A stretch of 64,000 bases of DNA, from contig NZ_SWFP01000012.1 of assembly GCF_005869225.1 (NCBI RefSeq), forward strand, positions 62,001 through 126,000, given 5' to 3'. A program made the position numbers and the translations under genes. Under the pieces are notes generated by a model that was not told the origin of the DNA, did no database searches, and saw only the letters and a list, made by a program, of their open reading frames with translations. The DNA comes from Dyadobacter bucti. GTDB taxonomy: Bacteria > Bacteroidota > Bacteroidia > Cytophagales > Spirosomataceae. Shown here piece by piece: positions 1 to 9,605 of this stretch. Every line of letters starts with the position of its first letter. Position 1 is the stretch's first letter.

Positions 1-57
1 TCCTGTCAGTATCGCTATTCCGAAGAACATTGCGAACATATATTTTAAATTTTTCAT
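1..57 (-). CDS. Partial secreted protein, N-terminus only
   Basis: An ATG at 57 on the minus strand opens a frame that runs off the left edge of the window. The 19 visible residues have a lysine near the start followed by a hydrophobic run (MFAMFFGIAILTG), which looks like a signal peptide or membrane anchor. It lies directly after traO in the same orientation, so it is probably the next gene of the transfer operon, possibly one of the lipoproteins found downstream of traO in related elements. Nothing else can be said from this fragment. Confidence 0.55.
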   Translation of the reverse strand, partial: MKNLKYMFAMFFGIAILTG

Positions 58-77
58 AGCTCTAATTATTGTTTACA

Positions 78-656
78 CTATCTATTGAAACGGTAACCGA
101 TTCCCAGCTGGGTGTGGAATATCTTTGTACTTGACTTAGGGAGCCAGCGCTGTTTTGCCTTGATTGTGAAGTGTTCTATTTCAATTTCTATTCCGACCAT
201 TCCACCAATCAGAAATTTATTCTTGTTGTTTATGTGGTAATTACCGGCTACGCTAACATTGTTATTAATACTTTCATAACCAGCAAGTAACTGTGGAATG
301 GCATTGAGATAAAAGACTCTTCTTTTGCTTTTGATAAGCTTGAAGCCATGTCCAAATTGAACACTGTAATGACGTACCGGGATTGTTCCTGTATTAAGTC
401 CATCAGGGCTGAACAGATACGTCTTCTGCAAGTAGTCTAAGTTCCACCTCCAAGAATTTTCAAATTTGTTATATCTACCTGTGCCAAGTGATACCCAAAA
501 ACCTGAGTTGTCATTTTTAAGGTTATGATCAATGCCATCAACAGTACCAGCTGCAATGTCAAAGAATCTACTGCCTTTAACATGTACCTGGGAAAAAGAA
601 TAAGTAACCGAAAGGCACAAAAATAATATTGTGAATTTTATCAATTTCATGATCAT
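78..656 (-). CDS. traO: Conjugative transfer protein TraO
   Basis: This 192-residue protein has an N-terminal signal peptide (residues 1-22, ending near SFSQ). The rest is rich in alternating polar and aromatic residues and ends in an aromatic-Arg tail (GYRFNR), as expected for a small outer-membrane beta-barrel. Length, position after TraN and features fit the TraO family of Bacteroidota conjugative elements, thought to be an outer-membrane part of the mating apparatus. The start overlaps the traN stop in an ATGA arrangement, indicating translational coupling. A second Met lies at residue 3. The family call is from recognition, and the barrel is inference. Confidence 0.8.
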   Translation of the reverse strand: MIMKLIKFTILFLCLSVTYSFSQVHVKGSRFFDIAAGTVDGIDHNLKNDNSGFWVSLGTGRYNKFENSWRWNLDYLQKTYLFSPDGLNTGTIPVRHYSVQFGHGFKLIKSKRRVFYLNAIPQLLAGYESINNNVSVAGNYHINNKNKFLIGGMVGIEIEIEHFTIKAKQRWLPKSSTKIFHTQLGIGYRFNR

Positions 657-1645
657 AGATTTTTTACCTGAAGTAATGTCTGATTGTCCAACTGGAACTT
701 TACATGGCGGCCACCGGCTTTTTCATAGACTTCAATTTCTAGTATTTTACCATCCGCGAGTGTGTAATAGGGGAATGAGATCACTTTATCAATGTCTGAG
801 TAGCCGTTTAGCTGGTCAGGAGTAATTGGATAAGACATTAAAGTTTTAATTTCTTCCTCTTGTACAGCCATTCTCTTGACGTAGTTTTTATCTCTGACAA
901 ACACCTTGATAAAATCAATTTTATAAGGCATATAGCTTTTGTTCCGGAGTTGAAGCTTCATGAACAGGACATTATTATTGTCTAGGTATAAACCCTTTAC
1001 GAGAGCTTCAAAATTGTCCTTTTTGGCCCCCACATGCCGGATGAAATTCTTCTTATCTACAACTTTTTGAGAGGAAGCCTTCAATGCTTCTTCTACATAA
1101 TTGCCTTCCGCAAGTACATAAGTGTTTGGAGAACTATTCGAACCAGCACCTATTCCTAATGCCTTCGTTGCTTCATAATCAGCGATTATATTGTTTGAAA
1201 TATTAATGTTGAACACCGCTGGGTTTTCATTATAACGCACTAAAAAACTGTAAAGTCCTCCATCCTCTGTTAGAACAGTCATATTTGTTTCTTCCACAAA
1301 GCCCTTTACATCACTTTTAACACGAAGAACATTGAGCACAGCTTCCGGAACAGTAGCAATTACAACGTCACTTCCGGCATCGAAATCTTTTATTTTACTA
1401 GGAAACACTATGTGAGTGGTTTTGTTAAATGATAGCTCGACAGGGTAGCTCCCTCTTACCGATGCTTTTGCAATCGGCAAGATGAAAGGGTGGGGGTCAA
1501 TTACTATTGGTTTTAAGTTACTCTTTTTTGATAAACTGTTTGGTATCAGTGAATCTAGTGAATCGCTCACTATCTGCGCATTATCCTGAGCAACTACGCT
1601 TTTACTCAAAACTAGCATTAGTACAATTGAAAGTATTTTTTTCAT
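653..1645 (-). CDS. traN: Conjugative transfer protein TraN (DUF4138)
   Basis: This is a 330-residue exported protein with a signal peptide at residues 1-19. After a low-complexity linker, the region from about residue 60 (KTTHIVFPSKI, then SDVVIATVPEAVLNVLRVKS) has the features of the DUF4138/TraN family, a VirB9-like periplasmic or outer-membrane core component. The C-terminal half contains the family-typical stretch around LRNKSYMPYKIDFIKVFVRD. It sits between traM and traO in the canonical order. It is a structural part of the type IV secretion channel and is not expected to be an enzyme. Confidence 0.88.
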   Translation of the reverse strand: MKKILSIVLMLVLSKSVVAQDNAQIVSDSLDSLIPNSLSKKSNLKPIVIDPHPFILPIAKASVRGSYPVELSFNKTTHIVFPSKIKDFDAGSDVVIATVPEAVLNVLRVKSDVKGFVEETNMTVLTEDGGLYSFLVRYNENPAVFNINISNNIIADYEATKALGIGAGSNSSPNTYVLAEGNYVEEALKASSQKVVDKKNFIRHVGAKKDNFEALVKGLYLDNNNVLFMKLQLRNKSYMPYKIDFIKVFVRDKNYVKRMAVQEEEIKTLMSYPITPDQLNGYSDIDKVISFPYYTLADGKILEIEVYEKAGGRHVKFQLDNQTLLQVKNL

Positions 1646-1684
1646 GACTATTGATTTCTATTTTGGTAAATTTTTGATGTTTTT

Positions 1685-3121
1685 TTATTCAATGATCTCA
1701 GAATCAGTTTCTTCTTCTGTCTCAGATTCTTCGTTATTTTTACCCGCTCTTAACAGAATCTGGTAGTTGGGTCTTACCTGAGCCTTTGGCTGCTGCATCT
1801 TTCTTTGAAGCACATTTCTACCTGTTTGCATCACCATATTAACGCCCTGACTGGCGAGCTGACCTCCAACTTGTTGTGCGACCGACCCGCCCATTACATA
1901 TGAAGGAGACATCATCTGCGTCGAGCTTTGTGCAAGTGAGTTATTTACTTGTTGCTTAATTCTCATATCAGGAACGTACAAACCCTTGCGGCCATCCAAA
2001 TCATAAGCTACAAGGCTTACATTGTAGATGAAGTTATTCACTCTAATTGTGCTAACGGATATATCTATACGATCTCCGGTAATTCGGGCAATTCCGTATA
2101 CCAAAGTATTTTGTGGCAGGATTAGTGGTTCTCCTTCTATCATAATTTTGGTTTCATCCTGCATCCGGATAGAAACTGATGAACCATTTGTTACTATAAT
2201 CCCATCTCCGTCACCATGTACTACGGCCCGGATAGATCCTTTAACTTTTGATGGTCGATTGTTTTTCACCTTACTGCCGTTCAATCCGTAAAATCCATTC
2301 CCACCTTCTCTCCCATTTGTTCCGATTGAAGAAGTGTTAACTTCTACGCTATATTCATCACTGCTTTGAGTATTCTGTCCTTTATTTCTTCCAGGAGAAT
2401 AATTTCTTGGAACTGCGTTTTGGGAAACATTCATAGGCCGCTGCACCGGCTGGTTTTGTTGGTTCATTTGCTTATCTAGCATGGCCAGCAGTTTGTCATT
2501 TGCTTTAAGTCGTTGTTCTTCTTCTCTGATCGCTCGTGCCTTCTCAGCTCTTTCTTCTCGCTCAGCAGCAGGATTATTATACATATTGTTAACTGTCCGG
2601 TTAACATCTCGATTGTAGGCATTTTGCTGCGCGATACTGCTTTGTCTCACCTTGTTTTTTCTTTGCTGGCTGGTCAATTTCATATCCTCTGAACTCAAAG
2701 TGCCAGTCCCTTTATTTGCTGCCCCAATTGATTTTGCAAAATTTTCGACATCACTTTTGGTATTCGGTTCCAATCCACTAACGTTATTATTATCACCTGC
2801 CATCATGCGGGAATTGATGTTCGCATTGTCATCTAGCGTTATTCCCAGGCCAGAAACCGGCTGCATATCTCCCGGTAAACTGGCTGCTGCATCATACTTC
2901 TGGTCTTTCTTCAACTCTTTAACTTTTGCATCCGGTATGGCCAGATCCAGACCTACTTCTTTGTTTACTTCTTGTTTAGGGCCTCCAATCCATCCTTGCT
3001 GGTTGCCGACAATACCTATTCCAACTAGAAAAGGAAGGGGTAGGAGTATCATGAATAAGTGCTTCGATGGCTTCGAAAGAGCCTTAGCTTTTTCAGCCTT
3101 TATTTCGGTAGTTGCTGCCAT
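1685..3121 (-). CDS. traM: Conjugative transfer protein TraM (VirB10-like)
   Basis: This 478-residue inner-membrane protein has a single membrane segment at about residues 20-40 (LFMILLPLPFLVGIGIVG). A long Asn/Gln-rich and charged periplasmic linker follows, including a coiled-coil stretch near residues 185-215. A conserved C-terminal domain starts near residue 290 (KVKGSIRAVVHGDGDGI) and runs to about residue 440. This layout of anchor, disordered linker and C-terminal beta domain matches TraM/VirB10 proteins, which span the envelope and link the inner-membrane ATPases to the outer-membrane complex. The C-terminal tail is Glu-rich. Confidence 0.88.
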   Translation of the reverse strand: MAATTEIKAEKAKALSKPSKHLFMILLPLPFLVGIGIVGNQQGWIGGPKQEVNKEVGLDLAIPDAKVKELKKDQKYDAAASLPGDMQPVSGLGITLDDNANINSRMMAGDNNNVSGLEPNTKSDVENFAKSIGAANKGTGTLSSEDMKLTSQQRKNKVRQSSIAQQNAYNRDVNRTVNNMYNNPAAEREERAEKARAIREEEQRLKANDKLLAMLDKQMNQQNQPVQRPMNVSQNAVPRNYSPGRNKGQNTQSSDEYSVEVNTSSIGTNGREGGNGFYGLNGSKVKNNRPSKVKGSIRAVVHGDGDGIIVTNGSSVSIRMQDETKIMIEGEPLILPQNTLVYGIARITGDRIDISVSTIRVNNFIYNVSLVAYDLDGRKGLYVPDMRIKQQVNNSLAQSSTQMMSPSYVMGGSVAQQVGGQLASQGVNMVMQTGRNVLQRKMQQPKAQVRPNYQILLRAGKNNEESETEEETDSEIIE

Positions 3122-3122
3122 T

Positions 3123-3368
3123 TTAGTGTTTGATTATTACTGATAAAATAGAATATAAGAAGTAGCAGAAGGAGGTAACCCACAAGAAAATGACAATTCC
3201 ACTTGTCGTTTTTTTTCCAATTATGTCCTGCCAAGAATTTAGCTTGTTTCCTGTTATCTGGAATTGGGCATCTATCTTTTCACGGATAGTCGAACCTAAC
3301 TGATAACCAGATAGTTGTTTCTCGTCTGCCGGTTTTTTATCTTTTCTTTTAAAATTGTTGAGAATCAT
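3123..3368 (-). CDS. TraL-like small membrane protein
   Basis: This is an 81-residue protein with a charged N-terminal half and one C-terminal membrane segment (GIVIFLWVTSFCYFLYSILSVII). Its stop lies two bases before the traM start and it follows traK, the place occupied by traL in Bacteroides-type transfer operons. The TraL assignment rests on synteny and topology, not on a recognised motif. It is translated on the same transcript as its neighbours and is probably an accessory part of the inner-membrane complex. Confidence 0.6.
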   Translation of the reverse strand: MILNNFKRKDKKPADEKQLSGYQLGSTIREKIDAQFQITGNKLNSWQDIIGKKTTSGIVIFLWVTSFCYFLYSILSVIIKH

Positions 3369-3402
3369 TGTTCAACCAGGGTTAATTTTTGAAGACATTT
3401 TT

Positions 3403-4029
3403 TTACCTGACAGCTCCCACATTTTCTTCCTTAGGATCACTTCTGTGAGTAATTGTAAAGTTTCTTAAAAGGAAACCTTGGGGATTCACCTCTGATCGTG
3501 TAACGTCAACCAAGGTTGCTTCTGAGGCCAATATGCGGGTACTTCTATTGGTTGCTCGTTCTTGGGTTATTTTAAAAATTGTCCTTACCGTGTAAGGATA
3601 TTTTTTCAAGTCTACATCGACGCTTTCAACTGTAACTTTCTGATTTGTATTTGATTGAATCAACTTTTGATAAAATTGATCTTCCTTTAATCTGTCAAAC
3701 GTTCGCTTTGCAGATTCGTCTGCTAGAAAGGAAGCTTTAACAAAATTCGCTTCAATTGACCTTGCGTCAGGCGGACAAGTGAAAAACAGCTCGTGAAAGC
3801 GAGTTACATGGAATTTTGCTTCTGCAGGTCGGTTTTCTAATACATTTGCGCTAAACGCTTCTAGTGCAACACCTCTGTTAATCACATATATCCGATTACT
3901 TGAATCATGAACTTGTTTAAAAGCGAGCACTACCGAAACAATGCAAATTAATATGCAACCAACGATCACTGTAATTACCAGTAGTCTGTTCCGTTGATGC
4001 CCCTTCTCCATATTTAATAGCTCATTCAT
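3403..4029 (-). CDS. traK: Conjugative transfer protein TraK (VirB8-like)
   Basis: This is a 208-residue bitopic inner-membrane protein with a short cytoplasmic N-terminus and a membrane segment at about residues 17-38. A periplasmic domain opens with the family motif YVINRGVALEAFSA and continues through FHELFFTCPPD. VirB8-like TraK proteins are assembly factors of the secretion channel. The start overlaps the stop of the upstream 77-residue gene. An alternative Met lies at residue 7. Order and sequence support the call strongly. Confidence 0.88.
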   Translation of the reverse strand: MNELLNMEKGHQRNRLLVITVIVGCILICIVSVVLAFKQVHDSSNRIYVINRGVALEAFSANVLENRPAEAKFHVTRFHELFFTCPPDARSIEANFVKASFLADESAKRTFDRLKEDQFYQKLIQSNTNQKVTVESVDVDLKKYPYTVRTIFKITQERATNRSTRILASEATLVDVTRSEVNPQGFLLRNFTITHRSDPKEENVGAVR

Positions 4030-4259
4030 TTTTTTATTTTTTTGATGTTTGGAATGATGATCTCAGTTCTATTTTTTGTCTCGTCGTACACCTGTATAGT
4101 GACACCTCGGTTATGCACATAGAACACTGCTGTTTCGTCTGCATAATATTTGTAGCACCAGGCTAAACATCCGATAGTCAAGGTGAAAGCAAGAATTGTA
4201 ATAATTATCGCTTCCAGTTGCACTCGGAGATACGATTGGTATAATGATGGTTTTTTCAT
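4026..4259 (-). CDS. Mini-TraK: truncated TraK-like membrane protein
   Basis: This 77-residue protein has one membrane segment (residues about 14-38) followed by FYVHNRGVTIQVY. That motif corresponds to the IYVINRGVALEAF element that follows the membrane segment of the adjacent TraK. The protein then ends where TraK would continue into its VirB8 domain. It therefore looks like a duplicated N-terminal third of TraK. Its start abuts the end of traJ and its stop overlaps the traK start, so it is under operon control and unlikely to be junk. Function is unknown, perhaps modulation of TraK assembly (inference). Confidence 0.7.
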   Translation of the reverse strand: MKKPSLYQSYLRVQLEAIIITILAFTLTIGCLAWCYKYYADETAVFYVHNRGVTIQVYDETKNRTEIIIPNIKKIKK

Positions 4260-5476
4260 TAGCTAACTGTTGCTGTTTTTGGTGCTGGCTTGGCCGAAAA
4301 AGATCCGGATCTTCCTGATGGATAGCCGCCACCATTTTGGCTACCACTATCATTATTTTTTGATCCCATTATATTACCCATACCGCGTGATGCTCCTGCT
4401 TGCTGTACAACTGATCCCATTGGTCCAGCTCCACCCATACTAGCAGCACCCATTGAACCACCGCCCATTCTCATACCTCCGAACCGTTTTGCAGCCATAC
4501 CACCAGCAGCAGCTTTTCCCGTAAGTCCCTGAATCATCCCGGATGATCCACCGACAACCATTATCATGTTTGTAATGGATGGTATTTGTGTGTAGAGTAC
4601 TAAAAGGATAATAAGGACTCCGGTATAAACTAACCCAAAGGCAAATGGATCTTGTCCTGGAAGCGTGGAAGACATATCACCAGAAATCATCATTTCATCC
4701 AGAAACCCCATGTTTAGAGTGACAGCGATATTTTGATATATTCCAGCCACCATCGGCAAAAGGGCATAGTTAATGTATTTGCCAAACCATTCAATTACGT
4801 TGTTGGATAAACCATCGAAAATGGCAAAAGCAATGGCTAATGGAGCAATAACTCTTAGTATTATACGATATATTGCTGAGATCAAATACAGGATTATGTA
4901 TGCAATATCTCCCAGTAATGCGAGTATGGCTTGTGTGAAGTCATATAAAGCTGATTTGAAATCATCTGCCATTTTTCCAGTTGCAATATTAAAAGCCTTG
5001 CTGACTGATTTAAACATATCGTCTTCTGGCTCCCCAAATTCCATGTTATATGCATCTTCATTTTCTTCTATTTGCTGCCACTTCTTTTTAACAGCTTGTT
5101 CCCTTTTTTTCTGTAATTCAGCAACTCTTTGCTTAACTGACTCACTGTCCGCTTGCGCAGCAACAGCAACTTTCTTAAACGTTGCATCTATTAGATTAGT
5201 AATCTCTGGAATCAAGCCTATTAAGATCATTAAGGCAAATGGCCTGAGTAGGGGGATAAAATTGATTCCTTCGTTCCTTACAATCTGACCGGATATTTTT
5301 GAACCAATGTAAAATAGGCCAGCGATTCCGGCAATTCCCTTGGATGCGGCCATTAGCTCAGTACCAATAGCACTACCATAAGTATTGTCAGCTACCTGCT
5401 TCGTATACATTAAATCTATTACTCTCAATAGATCGGCGCTGCCGAAACTGTCAGCCAGTAGCATAAATGTGCTCAT
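4259..5476 (-). CDS. traJ: Conjugative transfer protein TraJ (VirB6-like)
   Basis: This is a 405-residue polytopic inner-membrane protein. Several hydrophobic segments lie between residues 45 and 310, interrupted by a charged coiled-coil loop (about residues 115-145, RVAELQKKREQAVKKK). The C-terminal tail of about 80 residues is rich in Gly, Met, Ser and Ala. These properties fit TraJ, the VirB6-like channel subunit through which substrate DNA is thought to cross the inner membrane. It lies between the TraI-like gene and the TraK module, as in other Bacteroidota elements. Confidence 0.85.
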   Translation of the reverse strand: MSTFMLLADSFGSADLLRVIDLMYTKQVADNTYGSAIGTELMAASKGIAGIAGLFYIGSKISGQIVRNEGINFIPLLRPFALMILIGLIPEITNLIDATFKKVAVAAQADSESVKQRVAELQKKREQAVKKKWQQIEENEDAYNMEFGEPEDDMFKSVSKAFNIATGKMADDFKSALYDFTQAILALLGDIAYIILYLISAIYRIILRVIAPLAIAFAIFDGLSNNVIEWFGKYINYALLPMVAGIYQNIAVTLNMGFLDEMMISGDMSSTLPGQDPFAFGLVYTGVLIILLVLYTQIPSITNMIMVVGGSSGMIQGLTGKAAAGGMAAKRFGGMRMGGGSMGAASMGGAGPMGSVVQQAGASRGMGNIMGSKNNDSGSQNGGGYPSGRSGSFSAKPAPKTATVS

Positions 5477-5511
5477 ATGATCAATGTTAATTGTGTATGT
5501 TAGAGAAAGGG

Positions 5512-6693
5512 CTATTCTTTCTCTTTAATTTTTGTCGTGGACTGCCCTTTATATTTCTCTGCAATCGCGGCTTCGGCTGCGGTCATTTTCTCGTTCATTT
5601 CTTTTGTGTACTGATCTCTGAGCGGAGCTACCGTTTCCTGCACAAGCATGTTGCGCTGCATATCAATTCCTTTCTCGTAAGCTTCCCAAAGTGGCCCGCA
5701 TATTTCTTCCATTTGGTATTCCCAATCTGCCATAGCTTTCTTGAAATCATCTTTCCCTTTGTCTTCATATTGAGTAGTTACCGTTACTCCGGACGTTGAA
5801 TCATAATGCATGGTCGTCCCGAAAAATGTACCGTTTCCAGTTGGAGTAGGAACCATTGGACAGGCTCCCTCTCTCATTTTTATTGCATAGAAGCCGTTCT
5901 CAGTTGTTTTTGGTATTCGCATGTTTGCAAGTGATTGAGCCTCTAATTCGGCAATTTGAAGTTTATTATTAAACTCCTGATAAAGTTGCTGTTGAATCAT
6001 GGCAGCCTCCTGAGCCATCTTTTTTTCAATGTCAAAATCGACTTCTTCATTATCATATTCGTTTCCGAATGTATAACCTGGGAACTCATCAACACCGGAA
6101 AAGCCACTTCCACCTTCTCCTGATACATTACTGGCAATCTTGTAAAGACGGGCAGTGGCACTTTTATCGTCCATACCGAATGCCCTTCGTTGTGAGATAT
6201 AGTTTATCTTTCCGACGTATGACTTAATTTCCGAATTCAAGTTGCGCAGTCTTTCGGAAGCTTTGTTCACTCCCTCAAGTCTTGAACCATCATCCATCGT
6301 AGAGTTTTTCTGTTGCACCACTTCGGCCAAATCCTTAGTGATATTTGCTACTTCCTTAGAAAAACTTGTAAAGTCTTTCGATATCACGCTATATTCTGAT
6401 GATAATATGTGCTTATCAGCAGCAAGCGCAGCTCCATAGTTATTGATCAGCTTTAACGTAGTCGTCGCTTCCTGAGCCAAGCTTACACCCCTTCCAACTT
6501 GACGTATGAACTTACTGATTTGAACCAATTTCTTCACATTACCTACCAATTGTACAAAGCTGGGTTCTTGGAAGAACTTGATAATGGTTGTAATTACAGT
6601 GTGGATAGGATCGTTCGTAATCATTTGTGAATACGCACCGCCCGATAAGAAGAAAAATAGTAATGCTGCAAAAACGTGTTTTTTAAGTTTCAT
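5512..6693 (-). CDS. TraI-like exported conjugation protein (VirB5/TrbJ-like)
   Basis: This is a 393-residue protein with a signal peptide (residues 1-22, ending GGAYS). The mature part is largely helical, with heptad-like stretches at about residues 75-160 and again near residues 225-245 and 345-390. Its place between the VirB4 ATPase TraG and TraJ is that of TraI in CTnDOT-type operons, and the helical periplasmic character suits a VirB5/TrbJ-like pilus-tip or assembly protein. The family call is from synteny and architecture. It is longer than typical TraI proteins (around 200-250 residues). Confidence 0.65.
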   Translation of the reverse strand: MKLKKHVFAALLFFFLSGGAYSQMITNDPIHTVITTIIKFFQEPSFVQLVGNVKKLVQISKFIRQVGRGVSLAQEATTTLKLINNYGAALAADKHILSSEYSVISKDFTSFSKEVANITKDLAEVVQQKNSTMDDGSRLEGVNKASERLRNLNSEIKSYVGKINYISQRRAFGMDDKSATARLYKIASNVSGEGGSGFSGVDEFPGYTFGNEYDNEEVDFDIEKKMAQEAAMIQQQLYQEFNNKLQIAELEAQSLANMRIPKTTENGFYAIKMREGACPMVPTPTGNGTFFGTTMHYDSTSGVTVTTQYEDKGKDDFKKAMADWEYQMEEICGPLWEAYEKGIDMQRNMLVQETVAPLRDQYTKEMNEKMTAAEAAIAEKYKGQSTTKIKEKE

Positions 6694-6723
6694 GATTGCT
6701 ATGATTTAAAGTGGAATTGACTT

Positions 6724-9252
6724 TTAGTTGTTGCTTGTTGCTAATTGCGGGAGTGGCCGTTCTCCATCTGCCCAAGCAGTTGTAGCTCTGGTCATATCAT
6801 TATGATAAACCTCTTTGGCAAGTCTATGTATTTCTTCCACTTCATCTTTTCTAGTAGTAAAGGCAGCATACGCGGTTGGGCTTACTTCAATACCATACAC
6901 TTTGGCGTAGTCCTTTAAAAGGATACACACTTCTCTGTAAGGTGGCCTTTTATGATCAATGGATCTGTTGACAGATTGTACAATGGAAGCCTGTTTTTCA
7001 CTTAATCCGAGTAAGCCTTCAATCTCTTTAAATCTGTTTTCGTAATTTTTCTGATCTAAAAGGATTTTAATATCAGAGTTATTGATAATTGCATCTTTTA
7101 CAACTTCACTACCGATAAGATCATCAAGTTCCTGGGTAACAACTATCAAGGAACCATCATGCTTTCTAACTGTTTTAGATGCCCAACGCAGGAAGTTTGC
7201 AAATTTTTCTTTCGTCAAAGCTTTCCAGGCTTCTTCAATAATTAGAGCCTTAATTGTTCCCTTTACGTTGAATAACTTACGTACATAAGTATTCATAATC
7301 ATGATTGTTGTCACCGGAAACAATACAGGATGGTCTTTAATGTTGTCCAACTCGTAGATCACAAAAGGGAGATCCATCAAATCAATGTTCTTCCTGGAAT
7401 TGAGCAGGAAACCGTATTGCCCATCATCATAGTATGGCTTCAATACGTAAAGGAAATTTTTTAAGTCAAACTCGACATCTTCTCTGCCGCCGTTTTTATG
7501 GAATACTGCGGGAAACTCAACTTTTGTATAGTCGTAAAAAGTATCGAAACAAGGATAGTACTTCTCTCCAGATAATCTTTTAACTCTTAGGAACACATAA
7601 TATGAGTGAACAATATCTCTGATAGTTGTTAGTTCAGCATTTGTTACTCGCTCATTATCTGTTTTCCAAAGGCTTAATAGCAATTCAGACAGAGCGTCTT
7701 CATCTTCCTCTGATGGATTGAGTGTTTTAAAGAAGAATGGATTAAAGGCGATTGGATCATCTTGTGAATAGGTGATATATCTACCACCCATTGTTTCACA
7801 TAATTTTTTGTAACTGTGCCCAACATCTACAATACTTACATGCATCTTGGCTGTAAGCATGTAATAGACCATGTTATTTGTGAAAAAGGATTTTCCTGAT
7901 CCAGATGGACCCACAATAAATGTATTTCTATTAGCGATCGCACCTTTCTTCAAAGGGGCATCATACAGATCAACCATTAATGGATAGCCAAACCTATCTG
8001 TCATTCGTATCCCGGAGGGAGAATATCCAGCGTCATTGTAGTTTGTTTCCATCGCCAGTAAACTAACGGCTTCGTCAACAAATGATGTTAGCAAATTGTC
8101 TATTCCGATTTCTGCAATGTTACCCGGTATGCAACTCCAATATATTGTAGATATGTCGTGTCTAGCTTGTCGTGGGGTGAACCCCAAGTTTGCAATAGAA
8201 GAAGCCGTAGTTGATTTATATGCTTCCGCAGTTTCTCTGTCATTTGCCCAAATCATGACATTAAAATGCGCCTTTACAGGAACCCTTCCATTTTTTTCCA
8301 TTTCTAGAAGAAAATCATCTTTGTATGCCATTGATACCTGATTCCCTTTTTCCCACTCAGAAAAGGAGTTGTGTCTTTTAATTTCCTTCACAAGGTTTTT
8401 GTTGATACTCCCACGATCTTCAATCATTATTACTTGATTGAAGATATGATTGTAGGGCATTCCAATACCTAGGACTGCACCAGTGCTTACTGGTATTTGG
8501 TATCTATCAGAGGAATACGGCTCGTAGGTTATAGAATTGGTTACAGCTGGTGGAAAGTCATTCAATTCGGATATTACGTACATGTATACCCATTTGTTAC
8601 CAATTTTTAACGAGCCATCTTTTGATGTTTCCGTTTCTAATAAACTTCTGTCTTCATAGCTTAGGCTGCGGTAGTTATCAAGCAGTCCGGTTTCTTTTTC
8701 AGTACCTAAAATTTCTGATGGTGATAATCTCCGAGCCTTAATTTTACCAGATCCATTCAGAAGATATTCGAATTGTGCGCATGAATCCATGAAAGCATCC
8801 CATGTGCTTTGCTGTAACATTTCTTTTGGGACAAGATGCCTTTTTAACAAAGATGAGTTCTTGCTCGATCTTGTTTTTGCATCCATTGAGGGCCGGGTTA
8901 CATATATGTAACATTTATGTATTACGTGAGGTCTTTCACCAAAATGCTTTTCGTTTGCATGAGCAAGGTAGTTTCCGTTTTTAATGGTTGGATTGTTAAA
9001 GTCAGCAGTATATTCAGCTTCAACATACCAGTCTTGCTTATGAACAATATATCCGACAGGGAGTGTTTTAATCGCATTAACGTATGCGTCAGAAAGAATA
9101 TCAATTTCACCATCCGAAGCTGTAAATACTTCTGGATGTGTTAGCTCAAATGCAAGGGTAATGTCAGCATTAGCTGATACCATAACATCTGTGTGTGAAT
9201 CTATTGCGAGAATTGGGAAGATACTTTCTTCCTCCTTGATTTTCATTGACAT
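6724..9252 (-). CDS. traG: Conjugation ATPase TraG (VirB4 family)
   Basis: This 842-residue ATPase powers pilus biogenesis and substrate transfer at the inner membrane. The Walker A motif GPSGSGKSFF lies near residue 450 and the Walker B-like segment ALIIEEAWKAL near residue 675. A further conserved VirB4 segment, IVVTQELDDLI, follows. The N-terminal 400 residues form the VirB4 N-terminal domain. Length and motif spacing match Bacteroidota TraG. It starts two bases from the end of traF, so the two are likely co-translated. Confidence 0.95.
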   Translation of the reverse strand: MSMKIKEEESIFPILAIDSHTDVMVSANADITLAFELTHPEVFTASDGEIDILSDAYVNAIKTLPVGYIVHKQDWYVEAEYTADFNNPTIKNGNYLAHANEKHFGERPHVIHKCYIYVTRPSMDAKTRSSKNSSLLKRHLVPKEMLQQSTWDAFMDSCAQFEYLLNGSGKIKARRLSPSEILGTEKETGLLDNYRSLSYEDRSLLETETSKDGSLKIGNKWVYMYVISELNDFPPAVTNSITYEPYSSDRYQIPVSTGAVLGIGMPYNHIFNQVIMIEDRGSINKNLVKEIKRHNSFSEWEKGNQVSMAYKDDFLLEMEKNGRVPVKAHFNVMIWANDRETAEAYKSTTASSIANLGFTPRQARHDISTIYWSCIPGNIAEIGIDNLLTSFVDEAVSLLAMETNYNDAGYSPSGIRMTDRFGYPLMVDLYDAPLKKGAIANRNTFIVGPSGSGKSFFTNNMVYYMLTAKMHVSIVDVGHSYKKLCETMGGRYITYSQDDPIAFNPFFFKTLNPSEEDEDALSELLLSLWKTDNERVTNAELTTIRDIVHSYYVFLRVKRLSGEKYYPCFDTFYDYTKVEFPAVFHKNGGREDVEFDLKNFLYVLKPYYDDGQYGFLLNSRKNIDLMDLPFVIYELDNIKDHPVLFPVTTIMIMNTYVRKLFNVKGTIKALIIEEAWKALTKEKFANFLRWASKTVRKHDGSLIVVTQELDDLIGSEVVKDAIINNSDIKILLDQKNYENRFKEIEGLLGLSEKQASIVQSVNRSIDHKRPPYREVCILLKDYAKVYGIEVSPTAYAAFTTRKDEVEEIHRLAKEVYHNDMTRATTAWADGERPLPQLATSNN

Positions 9253-9254
9253 AA

Positions 9255-9584
9255 CTAATTTCTTTTAACTGCTCTAAGTTTTACGACATTACGCGCGGCT
9301 TTTCGTCTTACTATAAACTTGGGTTGCATGGTAACAACAGGCAACTTGCTAAACCCCCATTTTCCATGAGATTTGTTGTAGTGCTGGGGTACAAAAAAAG
9401 AGGTAGCTAAACCGCCAACAAGAAAGACAATGCTGATAATGATCGGCAGTCCAACAATATGGAAAAACAAAGTCAGCATGATCGTTATAACAGCTCCAAT
9501 TGCTGCATAATAGAAGAACTGTCCTTTGAGACCTTTGAACTCGATCTCGTTGTCGATTCCTCGATAAATGGTATATTTTTTCAT
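9255..9584 (-). CDS. traF: Conjugative transfer protein TraF (DUF4133)
   Basis: This 109-residue protein has two adjacent membrane segments (about residues 24-65) in a VirB3-like hairpin and a basic C-terminus. The opening YTIYRGIDNEIEFKGLKGQF is typical of DUF4133/TraF, the VirB3-like partner of the VirB4 ATPase. A GTGACAcacTGTCAC palindrome lies 22 bp upstream of its ATG, between it and the upstream gene, which suggests an internal control point in the operon. Confidence 0.88.
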   Translation of the reverse strand: MKKYTIYRGIDNEIEFKGLKGQFFYYAAIGAVITIMLTLFFHIVGLPIIISIVFLVGGLATSFFVPQHYNKSHGKWGFSKLPVVTMQPKFIVRRKAARNVVKLRAVKRN

Positions 9585-9605
9585 GGCTAATAGATGGTTA
9601 TGTTA

